In this document: positions 1-7,532 of the stretch, in pieces
How the letters are laid out: every line of letters starts with the position of its first letter
Position numbering within the stretch: position 1 is the stretch's first letter
Origin: Caryophanales bacterium UBA4100
GTDB taxonomy: Bacteria; Bacillota; Bacilli; Paenibacillales; UBA4045
Assembly (NCBI GenBank): GCA_002383285.1
Contig: DFXU01000050.1
Coordinates: 25,838 to 88,353 of the forward strand
Length of the DNA: 62,516 nucleotides
Direction of reading: 5' to 3'
Program-made: the position numbers and the translations under genes
The notes under the pieces: generated by a model
Told to the model about the DNA's origin: nothing
The model's database searches: none
Seen by the model: the letters and a program-made list of their open reading frames with translations, nothing else

Positions 1-2
1 TC

Positions 3-1280
3 GAGTTAGCGGTACTGAGGCATGAGGAGCTATCGTCTTCGGGTTGGGAAGAGCTGATGACTGAATTCGCTCAACGTGTAAAGCGAAGACAGGCAGGGGA
101 GCAGCTCCAGCATTGTCTGGAAGCATTAAGGCAGCTTGCCGATGGTAAGCTGGAGCAAGCAGAGAAGACGATTAAGGACTGTAGGGAGCTAGAATTAGCG
201 TATCCCTATCGGCCTTTAGCTTATATCCTTCAATTAAAAATTGCGATTCGCTTAAAGAAAATTCGGGATGCTACACAGATTATTACATATCTTGAGAGCC
301 TTCATCCGGAATCCTCGGTCGATTTAGAGTGGCAATTCGAATGGGCGAATGTACAGCTGGAATGGGCTGTCTCACGTTCAGATTGGTCAGCAGCGCAGCT
401 ATTCATCTCTCAAGCTCGCGCTATCTTCTTAATGGGTCTAGCACCAAGGTTTGGGGAATGGTTAGCTCGGATGGATAATCTACTTAACAATGCGATGAAT
501 GTTGTTGTTCAAGATCAGGCGCAGCAAGCAGAGACGGGAGGCCAATGGAGGGCAAATCTATTCGGGGTTTTCAAGTTTACCCTTGAAGGCCAGCCCATTC
601 ATTCGATTCATTGGAAACGTAAGAAAACGAAGGAGCTTGCCTTATACTTACTATTACAGCAAGGCTACTTCGCTACTAGGGAGCAGATTGCCGAAGCCTT
701 GTTCCCAGATCAAGAGCCTGAGAAGATGGCTAACCAGCTATATGTAGTCGCGCATCAGCTTAAGCGTGTCATAAGTGACTATCTGGGAGTGGACGGTGGG
801 GTTGTAATTAAAGAAGGGATGGTTCGGCTGAAGGATGGACTTATTCGTGAAGTTGATGTCGAGCAATATCAAGCTCTCGTGCGTGTAGGCGATCAGCTAT
901 GGCTTCAAGATCAAGAGCTTGCCAATCAGATGTATGAGCAGGCAGCTGGCTTGTATGATGAAATCTCAATAGATGTTCAATATATTGACTGGCTGGAGCT
1001 TTATCGTGAACGGCTGCATATGAAGCAGTGTGAGCTCTTGCGAAGGTTGGGTACGTATGCAGTCGACCAGAAACGTTATGATCGTGCGGAAGCTTACTAT
1101 CGACAATGGATTGATCTCTCACCGCTAACTGAGGGAGCTTACCAGGAATTGATGCGAGTTTTTCGAGCCCAAGGCAAGCTAGCTGAGGCGGAATTTCTAT
1201 ATAAGCAGTTAGAGCAGCAGCTTCAGACCGAATTAGGTGTTCATCCACTTAGTGAAACTAGAGGCATCATCTGGAGGTGA
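3..1280 (+). CDS. BTAD-domain transcriptional regulator, 5' end missing
   Basis: The reading frame is open from base 3, so the ATG at 57 is probably internal and the gene starts left of the window. The visible part begins with TPR-like helical repeats. It then has an OmpR-like winged helix (from about residue 168 counted from the ATG at 57, beginning WRANLFGVFKF) and ends in a bacterial transcriptional activator domain of TPR helices (about residues 265-400). This is the layout of SARP/MalT-type regulators, which usually carry an ATPase or sensor further N-terminal. The next gene follows after 6 nt with its Shine-Dalgarno inside this gene's end, so it likely heads the partner-switching operon. 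Its ligand and targets cannot be read from the sequence. Confidence 0.8.
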   Translation, partial: ELAVLRHEELSSSGWEELMTEFAQRVKRRQAGEQLQHCLEALRQLADGKLEQAEKTIKDCRELELAYPYRPLAYILQLKIAIRLKKIRDATQIITYLESLHPESSVDLEWQFEWANVQLEWAVSRSDWSAAQLFISQARAIFLMGLAPRFGEWLARMDNLLNNAMNVVVQDQAQQAETGGQWRANLFGVFKFTLEGQPIHSIHWKRKKTKELALYLLLQQGYFATREQIAEALFPDQEPEKMANQLYVVAHQLKRVISDYLGVDGGVVIKEGMVRLKDGLIREVDVEQYQALVRVGDQLWLQDQELANQMYEQAAGLYDEISIDVQYIDWLELYRERLHMKQCELLRRLGTYAVDQKRYDRAEAYYRQWIDLSPLTEGAYQELMRVFRAQGKLAEAEFLYKQLEQQLQTELGVHPLSETRGIIWR

Positions 1281-1286
1281 ATCGAC

Positions 1287-2876
1287 TTGCCGCTTCGGCG
1301 CTTATCTACAACTATGATCAGCTTTCTTGTGCTCTTCTCAGGTGGCGCCATGCTGGTACTGCTCTGGGTAACGTTAGAGAGCTTATTTATCAAACGATTA
1401 ACATTCTCCTATCTTCTCCGATTCTCGATTCCAGCTACCCTAGTCATCCTGCTAGGAATGGTAGGGGTCCTCATGTTTTATGTATATCTTCGTTTAAGTA
1501 GGCTCAAGCATATAAGCATGAAGATAGAAGAAGAAGCGGGAGCGGGAGAATACCACGACCATGAGGATCGGATATGTAGAAGCCTGCTGCGCTTGCCGTC
1601 AGAGCTGTTCTGGGGAACAGTTGCATATGGTGGGTTATTCATTCCTGTTTATCACATCGTACACTACCTTGTAGAGGGTCATTCACTAACCCGTGTAGAG
1701 GAATTTTATTGGCTTAATTTCTTAAGGAGCTTCTTATATGAGCAGACGATTGCCCTGAGTGCAGCTATTCTTCACTATGCCGTGGCTAGAAGGCTTATAC
1801 GTCCTATGCTGATGAGGCTGAAGCGGGTAAGAGGAGAGCGGTGGGCAGATAAGAGCTTCCTATCGATGCTTACAACGACTTTTGCTGGATTACTGCTAGT
1901 CAATCTATTCTCGATCCTATGGTACGTCATGGTGGCTGTTGTTAAGGAGGAATCGATCGAACTGAAGGTGCTTGCCCCTTTAATTGTGCTTGATTCAGCT
2001 TTTGCGGCCTCGATCTTTGTTCTCTTGGCTATCGAATTCCGAAGAGAGCTCCAGGTGCTTATCGGAAGCATCCGCGATTGGTTGAACAGTGATCGGAGCT
2101 TGCCTAACTCGAGAATGCCAATTCTGTCCCATGATGAAGTCGGTCAGCTAGCTATCGTCTTCAACCGGCTGCAGGATCAGGTCAATCAAGAATATGAGGA
2201 ATTGAAGAAGGATATGCAGCTAGCCAGACAGGTTCAGCTTCAACTGCTGCCTATACCTAGTCAAGCGTTTGGTGAATATGAGATTAGGGCTATAACAGAA
2301 TCACACACAGTTGTGGGTAATGGGTTTTACGATATAATGGCGTATGGGGACAACGGATTCGCTGCTATTGCTGGTGCCATTATGGGTTCAGGCATGCCGG
2401 CTGCCTTACATATGTCCGCTGCGCTTCTGCTTCTGAGGGCAGAGATCGAACAGGACCATGTATCACCAGAGCAGATGCTGATTCGGTTCGATCAGGGAAT
2501 GAACGAGGTATTCCCACAGGGTGACCCTGTCTCACTTGTGATCATTCTTGTGGATATCCATAGGAATGTATTGCGTGCTGTTCTACAAGGTCGAATGAAT
2601 ATAAGCCGTATTCGAGATGGTCGATTGGAGAAGCTGTCCCCTGGAGTGGAGACTCCGTTTCATTCTGGCGATCAATGGCTGTTATATTCAGATCCTGCTA
2701 TGGAAGCAGCTGAGGCTATTGCACACGAGCATATTCAAGTGACTGATTCACAATTACCATTTGTGGAGCGTCTTCGTCCGTGGTCAAATCGCTTCACGCA
2801 TAACAACTCGTCCATGCATGAGGATTTCACATTATTGCTTATTACACGCCGCGGAGTGGGGGTAGGCTCTGAATGA
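1287..2876 (+). CDS. Six-helix membrane HAMP protein with degenerate PP2C (SpoIIE/RsbU-like) domain
   Basis: TTG start behind CTGGAGGTGA. About six hydrophobic segments fill residues 10-250, followed by a HAMP linker (about 250-300) and a C-terminal RsbU/SpoIIE-like PP2C fold. The fold keeps its shape but not its chemistry. The family motif GGDFYD reads GNGFYD (Gly346 replaces the metal-binding Asp), GDV-GKG reads GAIMGSG (Ala364 replaces the second Asp), and YTDG reads YSDP. It is therefore predicted to be a pseudophosphatase. It overlaps the next gene, an intact phosphatase of the same family, by ATGA, which suggests tight co-expression and perhaps a heterodimer in which this protein senses and the partner catalyses. 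The inactivity is inferred from the missing ligands. Confidence 0.8.
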   Translation: MPLRRLSTTMISFLVLFSGGAMLVLLWVTLESLFIKRLTFSYLLRFSIPATLVILLGMVGVLMFYVYLRLSRLKHISMKIEEEAGAGEYHDHEDRICRSLLRLPSELFWGTVAYGGLFIPVYHIVHYLVEGHSLTRVEEFYWLNFLRSFLYEQTIALSAAILHYAVARRLIRPMLMRLKRVRGERWADKSFLSMLTTTFAGLLLVNLFSILWYVMVAVVKEESIELKVLAPLIVLDSAFAASIFVLLAIEFRRELQVLIGSIRDWLNSDRSLPNSRMPILSHDEVGQLAIVFNRLQDQVNQEYEELKKDMQLARQVQLQLLPIPSQAFGEYEIRAITESHTVVGNGFYDIMAYGDNGFAAIAGAIMGSGMPAALHMSAALLLLRAEIEQDHVSPEQMLIRFDQGMNEVFPQGDPVSLVIILVDIHRNVLRAVLQGRMNISRIRDGRLEKLSPGVETPFHSGDQWLLYSDPAMEAAEAIAHEHIQVTDSQLPFVERLRPWSNRFTHNNSSMHEDFTLLLITRRGVGVGSE

Positions 2877-3964
2877 ATGTAGTGAAATTTAAATCATTCA
2901 CAACCTTTCTTATTCCCTTAATGCTAGCATTCCTCTGTTTATTGCTCGTCCCAGTAGGATTATTACTAGGTTATATATGGATACTACTGGTACGTGGTAA
3001 TGAGATAAATCCAATATCTCTGCTCCTGTTTGCGGGCGTTGGCTTTATGATCGGCTATTATTGCTTCTTGCAGGTAGCAAGGGCATTCCGTCAACGATTC
3101 CGTCATATGATTACAGAAATTCACAAGATGATGGAGGGCGATCGCGCGCTGCTGAAGAGCGCGATGCCGATCGTATCCTCAGACGAGTTCGGTCAATTGG
3201 GCTTAGCCTTCAATGACCTTCAAGCGTATGTATCGGGACATTATGCAGAGGTCGAGCGAGAATTACAGCTAGCATTCATCGTTCAGATGAGTATGCTTCC
3301 TAGGCTTGAATCTTCACTAGCAGGCTTTCATATTGCTGCACTCTGTCAACAAACCAAGGAAGTTGGCGGCGATTTCTATGACTTCGTTAAGCTTAGTGAA
3401 CGCAAATTCGCTGTCCTTGTAGGTGATGTAGTGGGTAAGGGAATGCAGGCAGCACTACTCATGACTGCGGTTATGTCCTTGTTCCGAAGAGAAATCCGGG
3501 TAGGTGGAACCGCAGCAGATGTGCTAACAAGGCTTAATAGACATATGTTTCAAGCGCTACAGGGAAATTTATTCATAACAGTGAGTCTTGTTATATTCGA
3601 TCAAGATCATACAGATTTACTATATGCGAATGCAGGTCACATGCCTCCTTATGTAATGTGGGAGGACCGGCTTGAGGAAATCGTTCGTCCCTCACTCCCC
3701 CTAGGAATTATTGCTGAGGCCTCTTACCAGACTCATCGTATTGACTTCCCGAGAGGCAGCCAAATTGTGATGTATACCGATGGTATGATCGAGAGCTTAC
3801 GTAAGGATGGAAGTATGGTAGGATTTGAGAGCTTTGAGCAATATTTGCTGGAGCGAACGGAAGGGACATTGTCACAGCAGATTGAGATGCTCATGAAGCG
3901 AATCTCAGAATCTGCTAATCCAGATCGCGAGGATGACCGGACGGTTATCTGGATCGAGCGGTAG
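2873..3964 (+). CDS. Membrane HAMP/PP2C serine phosphatase (RsbU/SpoIIE type)
   Basis: Two membrane helices (about residues 8-40 and 48-66), a HAMP linker (about 67-125) and a PP2C_SIG domain. The metal-binding motifs are intact: GGDFYD with Asp167, GDVVGKG with Asp185, AGHMPP, YTDGMIE and a terminal EDDRT. Phosphatases of this family remove phosphate from a STAS anti-anti-sigma protein, which then captures the RsbW-type kinase and frees its bound factor. Both partners are encoded immediately downstream. The start overlaps the upstream pseudophosphatase stop as ATGA, so translation is coupled. The output (sigma factor or another target) is not in the window. Confidence 0.9.
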   Translation: MNVVKFKSFTTFLIPLMLAFLCLLLVPVGLLLGYIWILLVRGNEINPISLLLFAGVGFMIGYYCFLQVARAFRQRFRHMITEIHKMMEGDRALLKSAMPIVSSDEFGQLGLAFNDLQAYVSGHYAEVERELQLAFIVQMSMLPRLESSLAGFHIAALCQQTKEVGGDFYDFVKLSERKFAVLVGDVVGKGMQAALLMTAVMSLFRREIRVGGTAADVLTRLNRHMFQALQGNLFITVSLVIFDQDHTDLLYANAGHMPPYVMWEDRLEEIVRPSLPLGIIAEASYQTHRIDFPRGSQIVMYTDGMIESLRKDGSMVGFESFEQYLLERTEGTLSQQIEMLMKRISESANPDREDDRTVIWIER

Positions 3965-4048
3965 CGCTCGAGATGGTTGTAATATTTTTGTAAAGAGGAT
4001 ATGTTATTGTAATTAATGAGGCTTTCTATGTGAAAGAGGGCGGTGTGA

Positions 4049-4495
4049 GTGACTGATATCGTGAGTATTCAGAAAGAATGGACGATCATGAGCGAGCTTG
4101 GACAGGAGAAATATGTGATGAGAGAGCTTCGTAATACGTTCCAGGAATTGCAGATAGAGGAACCTCGTATCGAAGAAATGATTACAGCTGTTTCAGAGGC
4201 TTGCTTGAATGCAATCGAGCATGGCAACAAATTAATGAAGGATTTATTAGTGAATGTTAACCTTCTCATCCAAGTAGATCGATATACGTTCCGAATTATG
4301 GATGATGGCAATGGCACTCAAATTGGGGATATCAATCCTGTAGTATATGTTGGCCGCAAATTGGAATGGGATAATCCAAGAGGCTGGGGACTGCAGCTGA
4401 TGAGCCATTATGCTGATTCCGTATTGACTACGTGTTATAAGGGGAAGTTTTGTATAGAGCTGCATTTTCTCAGAATGGGTGCAGGTGATCTCTAA
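4049..4495 (+). CDS. RsbW-like anti-sigma factor / serine-protein kinase
   Basis: GTG start behind GAGGGCGG. The 148 residues form a single HATPase_c_2 (GHKL) domain with the N box SEACLNAIEHGN, the G1 box DDGNGTQIG and the G2 box RGWGLQL. All the ATP-binding motifs look complete. In the RsbW/SpoIIAB family this kinase phosphorylates the partner STAS protein and, in its other state, binds a sigma factor or another effector. It lies 84 nt after the PP2C phosphatase and 31 nt before the STAS gene. The gene order phosphatase-kinase-antagonist differs from the antagonist-kinase order of the classical rsbVW operon. No sigma factor gene is adjacent, so the kinase's target is unknown. Confidence 0.85.
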   Translation: MTDIVSIQKEWTIMSELGQEKYVMRELRNTFQELQIEEPRIEEMITAVSEACLNAIEHGNKLMKDLLVNVNLLIQVDRYTFRIMDDGNGTQIGDINPVVYVGRKLEWDNPRGWGLQLMSHYADSVLTTCYKGKFCIELHFLRMGAGDL

Positions 4496-4526
4496 GCCAA
4501 TTAGGATATGAAGGGGCTGTTGCAGA

Positions 4527-4877
4527 TTGAAGAATGAGCTGACGATCGGAGAGAGAATATTCGCTAGTGGACTTATCCTCGATATACAAGGTGATTTGAC
4601 GAAAGATGCTGAGGATATATTACTTCATCAGCGTAATTGGAGTGAGGGTTTAGGTGATGGGGCCAATGTGATATTGAATTTCTCAGAGGTTGAATATATT
4701 AACAGCGCGGGTATTGCAGTTCTAATACGGTTGGCACAGACGGGGAAGAAGGCGGGTTTTACGATCTATGCCTTCGGGATAAACTCCCATTATCAGAAGA
4801 TGTTCCGATTAATCGGATTAGCAGAATTTATTATGATTTACCCAGATGAGTATGCGTTAATGCAACGATTTCAATAG
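4527..4877 (+). CDS. STAS anti-sigma factor antagonist (RsbV-like)
   Basis: TTG start. The 116-residue STAS domain carries the phosphorylation loop YINSAGIAVL, so the phosphoacceptor should be Ser60. It is the natural substrate of the kinase encoded just upstream and of the PP2C phosphatase at 2873-3964. The dephosphorylated form would sequester the kinase. It ends the five-gene operon. There is no clear terminator, and the convergent gene on the other strand ends only 19 nt away. Confidence 0.85.
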   Translation: MKNELTIGERIFASGLILDIQGDLTKDAEDILLHQRNWSEGLGDGANVILNFSEVEYINSAGIAVLIRLAQTGKKAGFTIYAFGINSHYQKMFRLIGLAEFIMIYPDEYALMQRFQ

Positions 4878-4896
4878 AATCATTGCTTTTCAACTA

Positions 4897-5202
4897 TTAG
4901 AGAATTCCCATCTGCTTAATATGGGATTTGGTCTCGGCTGTCCCTAGTTCATATAGCTTCTTGTAGATTTCAATGAGATAGTAGTCATATCTGTCGTTGT
5001 CATCATCCATGTGATAGGGGATTGCAGGTGTCATGCTACGGATGAATGTGCCATCTTCCGCTAATAATTTACTATTAAATAACTCCTGTATCTGCTCTAC
5101 CTCCCGCTCTGATGCGAGTATCTCTAATTCATATGCTGCAGCAGCTTGATCGGTAAGGATAGAGTTGGCTTGTACAGACACGTAATATTTCGTTTTATCC
5201 AC
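4897..5202 (-). CDS. Conserved hypothetical acidic protein, 101 aa
   Basis: GTG start with AGGAG about 5 nt upstream. The protein is soluble, acidic and mostly helical, without a signal peptide or metal-binding motif. A DDDNDRYDYY stretch lies near residue 68. I do not recognise a named domain. It is the second gene of a two-gene unit behind the 52-aa membrane protein at 5214-5372, with 11 nt between them, so the two may act together. Function unknown. Confidence 0.7.
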   Translation of the reverse strand: MDKTKYYVSVQANSILTDQAAAAYELEILASEREVEQIQELFNSKLLAEDGTFIRSMTPAIPYHMDDDNDRYDYYLIEIYKKLYELGTAETKSHIKQMGIL

Positions 5203-5213
5203 AGTAGTCTCCT

Positions 5214-5372
5214 CTATATGCTTTCTTTATAAATAAGATAAATAATGTAGCCTGCAGCAATGATTATGAAGCTAACGAGATATACAAGTACGATCGGATT
5301 TTTGAGCACAGGATGCTTCTTTAGGCTTCTATAAAATTTCCTGCTCAACATATCCTTCTTTGCTTTAACCAA
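5214..5372 (-). CDS. Small single-pass membrane protein, 52 aa
   Basis: TTG start with GGGAGA 8 nt upstream. The product has a basic N-terminal half (MVKAKKDMLSRKFYRSLKK) and one hydrophobic helix (about residues 27-47, PIVLVYLVSFIIIAAGYIIY). The tail is a short KESI. By the positive-inside rule the N-terminus should be cytoplasmic. The stop is 11 nt from the start of the 101-aa gene, which has its own AGGAG, so they form a small operon. Good codon structure and a well-placed ribosome site support a real gene. Function unknown. Confidence 0.6.
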   Translation of the reverse strand: MVKAKKDMLSRKFYRSLKKHPVLKNPIVLVYLVSFIIIAAGYIIYLIYKESI

Positions 5373-5524
5373 TGCTATCGTCTCCCGAATATGTTATGGA
5401 CGCTTATTTAAGTTTGCCCTCGATTCGGATAAATATTTATTTGACTCAGATAATCCTACCCCCATAAAATGAATGATGTAACCGAATGTTTGAGTAGACA
5501 CATAATTCAAGGAGGCCAAAGGTA

Positions 5525-6370
5525 ATGAAAAAAAGCTGGATGATGATCTTATCATGCGTATTAGCAGTAAGTCTTATGTCAGGATCCGCGCTTGCAAAAT
5601 CAGGTAATGGTAATGGTGCGAGCAAGAATGAGGAAGCAACCAACACAAATGTAAATGCTAATATTGAGGTAGAAGCAGATACAGACCTAACGGTTACAGC
5701 AGCTACATATGGTAATAAAGGTAATAATGGCTATAAGGGACTTCTAAATGCGATCAATAATGTGAAGGACAAGCCTGCAGGAGCTGTAATTGCGGAGCTT
5801 TTATTATCGAAATATGAAACTAAGCTTACAGCTGAAATGAAAGCTGAGCTTGAGACCATCATTGAGAAGGATGTGGCTCTGTCACTAGTCGCAGAATACC
5901 TTGAGGAGAGCGGTAGTGTAACCGACGCAGTTTATGTACAGAAGGAAGCTGTGCGTGCGAACGTAAAGAATATCGATTCTTACAAAAGGCTAGGAAAAAT
6001 GTATGAAAAAATGGGCAAAAAAGGGCTGAAGCTATACGTGAATGGCGAAGAGCCCACCTTTGACACAGCTCCATTCATTCGTGATGGCAGCACATTAGTG
6101 CCATTCCGCGCTATTGCTGAGGCTTTGAATGCAGAAGTGAGCTGGAACAAAGAAGAGCGCTCCGTTACCGTTACTCGCGACGGTATAACAGTTAAGCTCT
6201 TTATTGATAGTAAGACTGCATTTGTCGATGGTCATGAATTAACGCTTGATGTGCCCGCGGCGATTGTTAATAATAGTACCGTTGTTCCAGTTCGCTTTGT
6301 AAGTGAGGCACTAAAGGCGGCTGTTGAATGGGAAGCAGAAACCCAATCCGTAATCATTGTCGAACAGTAA
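5525..6370 (+). CDS. Secreted stalk-domain (copper amine oxidase N-like) protein
   Basis: ATG start behind AAGGAGG. A classical signal peptide (residues 1-24, cleavage near SALA-KSG) is followed by a low-complexity Gly/Asn/Thr-rich segment. Next is a helical middle region (about 55-170) and a C-terminal stalk domain (about 173-281) with the PFRAIAEALNAEVSW and VPVRFVSEALKA repeats of the Copper_amine_oxidN1 family. These domains are common on Paenibacillus surface proteins and carry no oxidase activity. A possible promoter is TTGACT at 5441 with ATAAAA at 5464. A terminator follows at 6403. The gene stands alone. Cell-wall role inferred. Confidence 0.8.
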   Translation: MKKSWMMILSCVLAVSLMSGSALAKSGNGNGASKNEEATNTNVNANIEVEADTDLTVTAATYGNKGNNGYKGLLNAINNVKDKPAGAVIAELLLSKYETKLTAEMKAELETIIEKDVALSLVAEYLEESGSVTDAVYVQKEAVRANVKNIDSYKRLGKMYEKMGKKGLKLYVNGEEPTFDTAPFIRDGSTLVPFRAIAEALNAEVSWNKEERSVTVTRDGITVKLFIDSKTAFVDGHELTLDVPAAIVNNSTVVPVRFVSEALKAAVEWEAETQSVIIVEQ

Positions 6371-6402
6371 GATTCATTTGAGCTTCATAGTATTTTACCA
6401 AG

Positions 6403-6436
6403 AAGAGTCGTCGATATGACGGCTCTTTTCTTTTCT
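6403..6436 (+). terminator. Intrinsic terminator of the stalk-domain gene
   Basis: A 10-bp stem (AAGAGTCGTC / GACGGCTCTT with one G·T pair) and a 5-nt loop are followed by TTTCTTTTC, 32 nt after the stop codon. Confidence 0.85.
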
Positions 6437-6510
6437 GAAATGAACGGAAAAGCCTAAAAATAAAAAAGATTTATGCTTCCTTTGACATAATAGTTCTAGT
6501 ACAATGCAGT

Positions 6511-6817
6511 AGAGGGAATATTTCCCTATACTAATTATTAGGAGTACTAACAATGTTAAGAAAATTAATCATTCTATCGTCTGTGTTTATTATATTAAAT
6601 GAGCATGCACTTAACTCAGTTGAAAGATGGATAGAGGAAACATTTTCCTTTTACCATCCTGCTTCATCTGGATTTTTGTAAGGTAGAGGAAGTAATTTCC
6701 GTTAGGGGATAGATTCAGACCTATAATCAAGATATTATGAGTGCATAATAGAACTTTCTTCCGTTAAATGACCTGTGGTTATAAGTTTTATAAATTTAAA
6801 GGAACTTTTTACCGTTA
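6511..6817. repeat. Five imperfect copies of a short GGAA-N5-TTCC-like element
   Basis: The copies lie at 6511-6526, 6634-6648, 6686-6704, 6750-6766 and 6801-6817. The first is a perfect palindrome, GGGAATATTTCCC. The others are looser: GGAAACATTTTCC, GGAAGTAATTTCC, AGAACTTTCTTCC and GGAACTTTTTACC. The first three are preceded by AGAGG or AGAGGG, and the last three are followed by CGTTA. Centre spacings are about 121, 52, 62 and 51 nt. They occupy the otherwise empty stretch between a terminator and a convergent gene, and one copy overlaps the 3' end of the small ORF at 6553. They could be protein-binding sites or relics of a degraded repeat. Confidence 0.45.
6553..6681 (+). CDS. Possible small hydrophobic peptide, 42 aa
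   Basis: ATG start with AGGAG 8 nt upstream. The peptide has a basic, hydrophobic N-terminus (MLRKLIILSSVFIIL), which could be a signal anchor, and a charged helix ending in HPASSGFL. It sits alone in an AT-rich region amid short repeats, one of which overlaps its 3' end. The ribosome site and length make it plausible, but no family is recognised and chance is not excluded. Confidence 0.35.
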   Translation: MLRKLIILSSVFIILNEHALNSVERWIEETFSFYHPASSGFL

Positions 6818-6938
6818 AGCCTTGTTAATGATATCAACTCCTGAGTTAAGTACATACTCATTTTATATTATACTTAATTATTGGGAGTATCCTTATATTC
6901 AAGAATGGCGATTCTCGATATGGTATAAGTATATAGCA

Positions 6939-7394
6939 TTATGAATGAATTCTTCTATTACGGCGAAGCCAGAATTGCTTCCATTGGAAGTACATAAAGC
7001 AGCCTAGGCAGAAGCCGGATAACGCGAGTACAACAGCAGTGGTCAACATCGCGAGAAAGATATATGCAGTGATGGTTGCATGGAAGACAATGGCGATCAA
7101 AAATCCCAATAAGAATAGGATAGCCAAGAGATTATTGAATCTTAGCAATTCACGGCTTTCCGTTCTGTTGCTTGCAGGAAGTAAGCTAGCGATTAAGCGG
7201 ATGAATAGGTTGTATTGAGCACCAAACCAACGTGCTACTAATTGTACAGCAAGAGCAATTGCAAGCACCCATGGCTGTCCAATGATGAGCGAGATGATAA
7301 TGCATAATAAAATTCCGATTTGGTTTGCTCGAACCCAATGTAGAGGAACCTCATTGGTACATTCGAATGATGTAGCTTTCGATTGAAGTGTCAT
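6939..7394 (-). CDS. DUF4395 family membrane protein
   Basis: ATG start behind a strong AAAGGAGGT. The 151-residue protein has about four membrane helices in two hairpins: about residues 27-58 and, after the loop RFGAQYNLF-like segment, 88-130. The family hallmark SGFCLGCFMYFQW lies near the C-terminus. DUF4395 proteins are often found near thioredoxin-fold or rhodanese genes, and the paired cysteines in this motif could be redox-active or bind metal. Here the gene stands alone. It faces the repeat region on its 3' side and diverges from the GGDEF gene. Function unknown. Confidence 0.75.
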   Translation of the reverse strand: MTLQSKATSFECTNEVPLHWVRANQIGILLCIIISLIIGQPWVLAIALAVQLVARWFGAQYNLFIRLIASLLPASNRTESRELLRFNNLLAILFLLGFLIAIVFHATITAYIFLAMLTTAVVLALSGFCLGCFMYFQWKQFWLRRNRRIHS

Positions 7395-7532
7395 TAGGGT
7401 TACCTCCTTTTTATTGATATCATACCATATTCATAGGAAAAGAAGGAAATGATATTTTTATGTTGAATTTTGATTTGACTACCTAACTAAGAACTATAAT
7501 ATAGCATATAGTCACCAAGGGGGTGATGGCCA

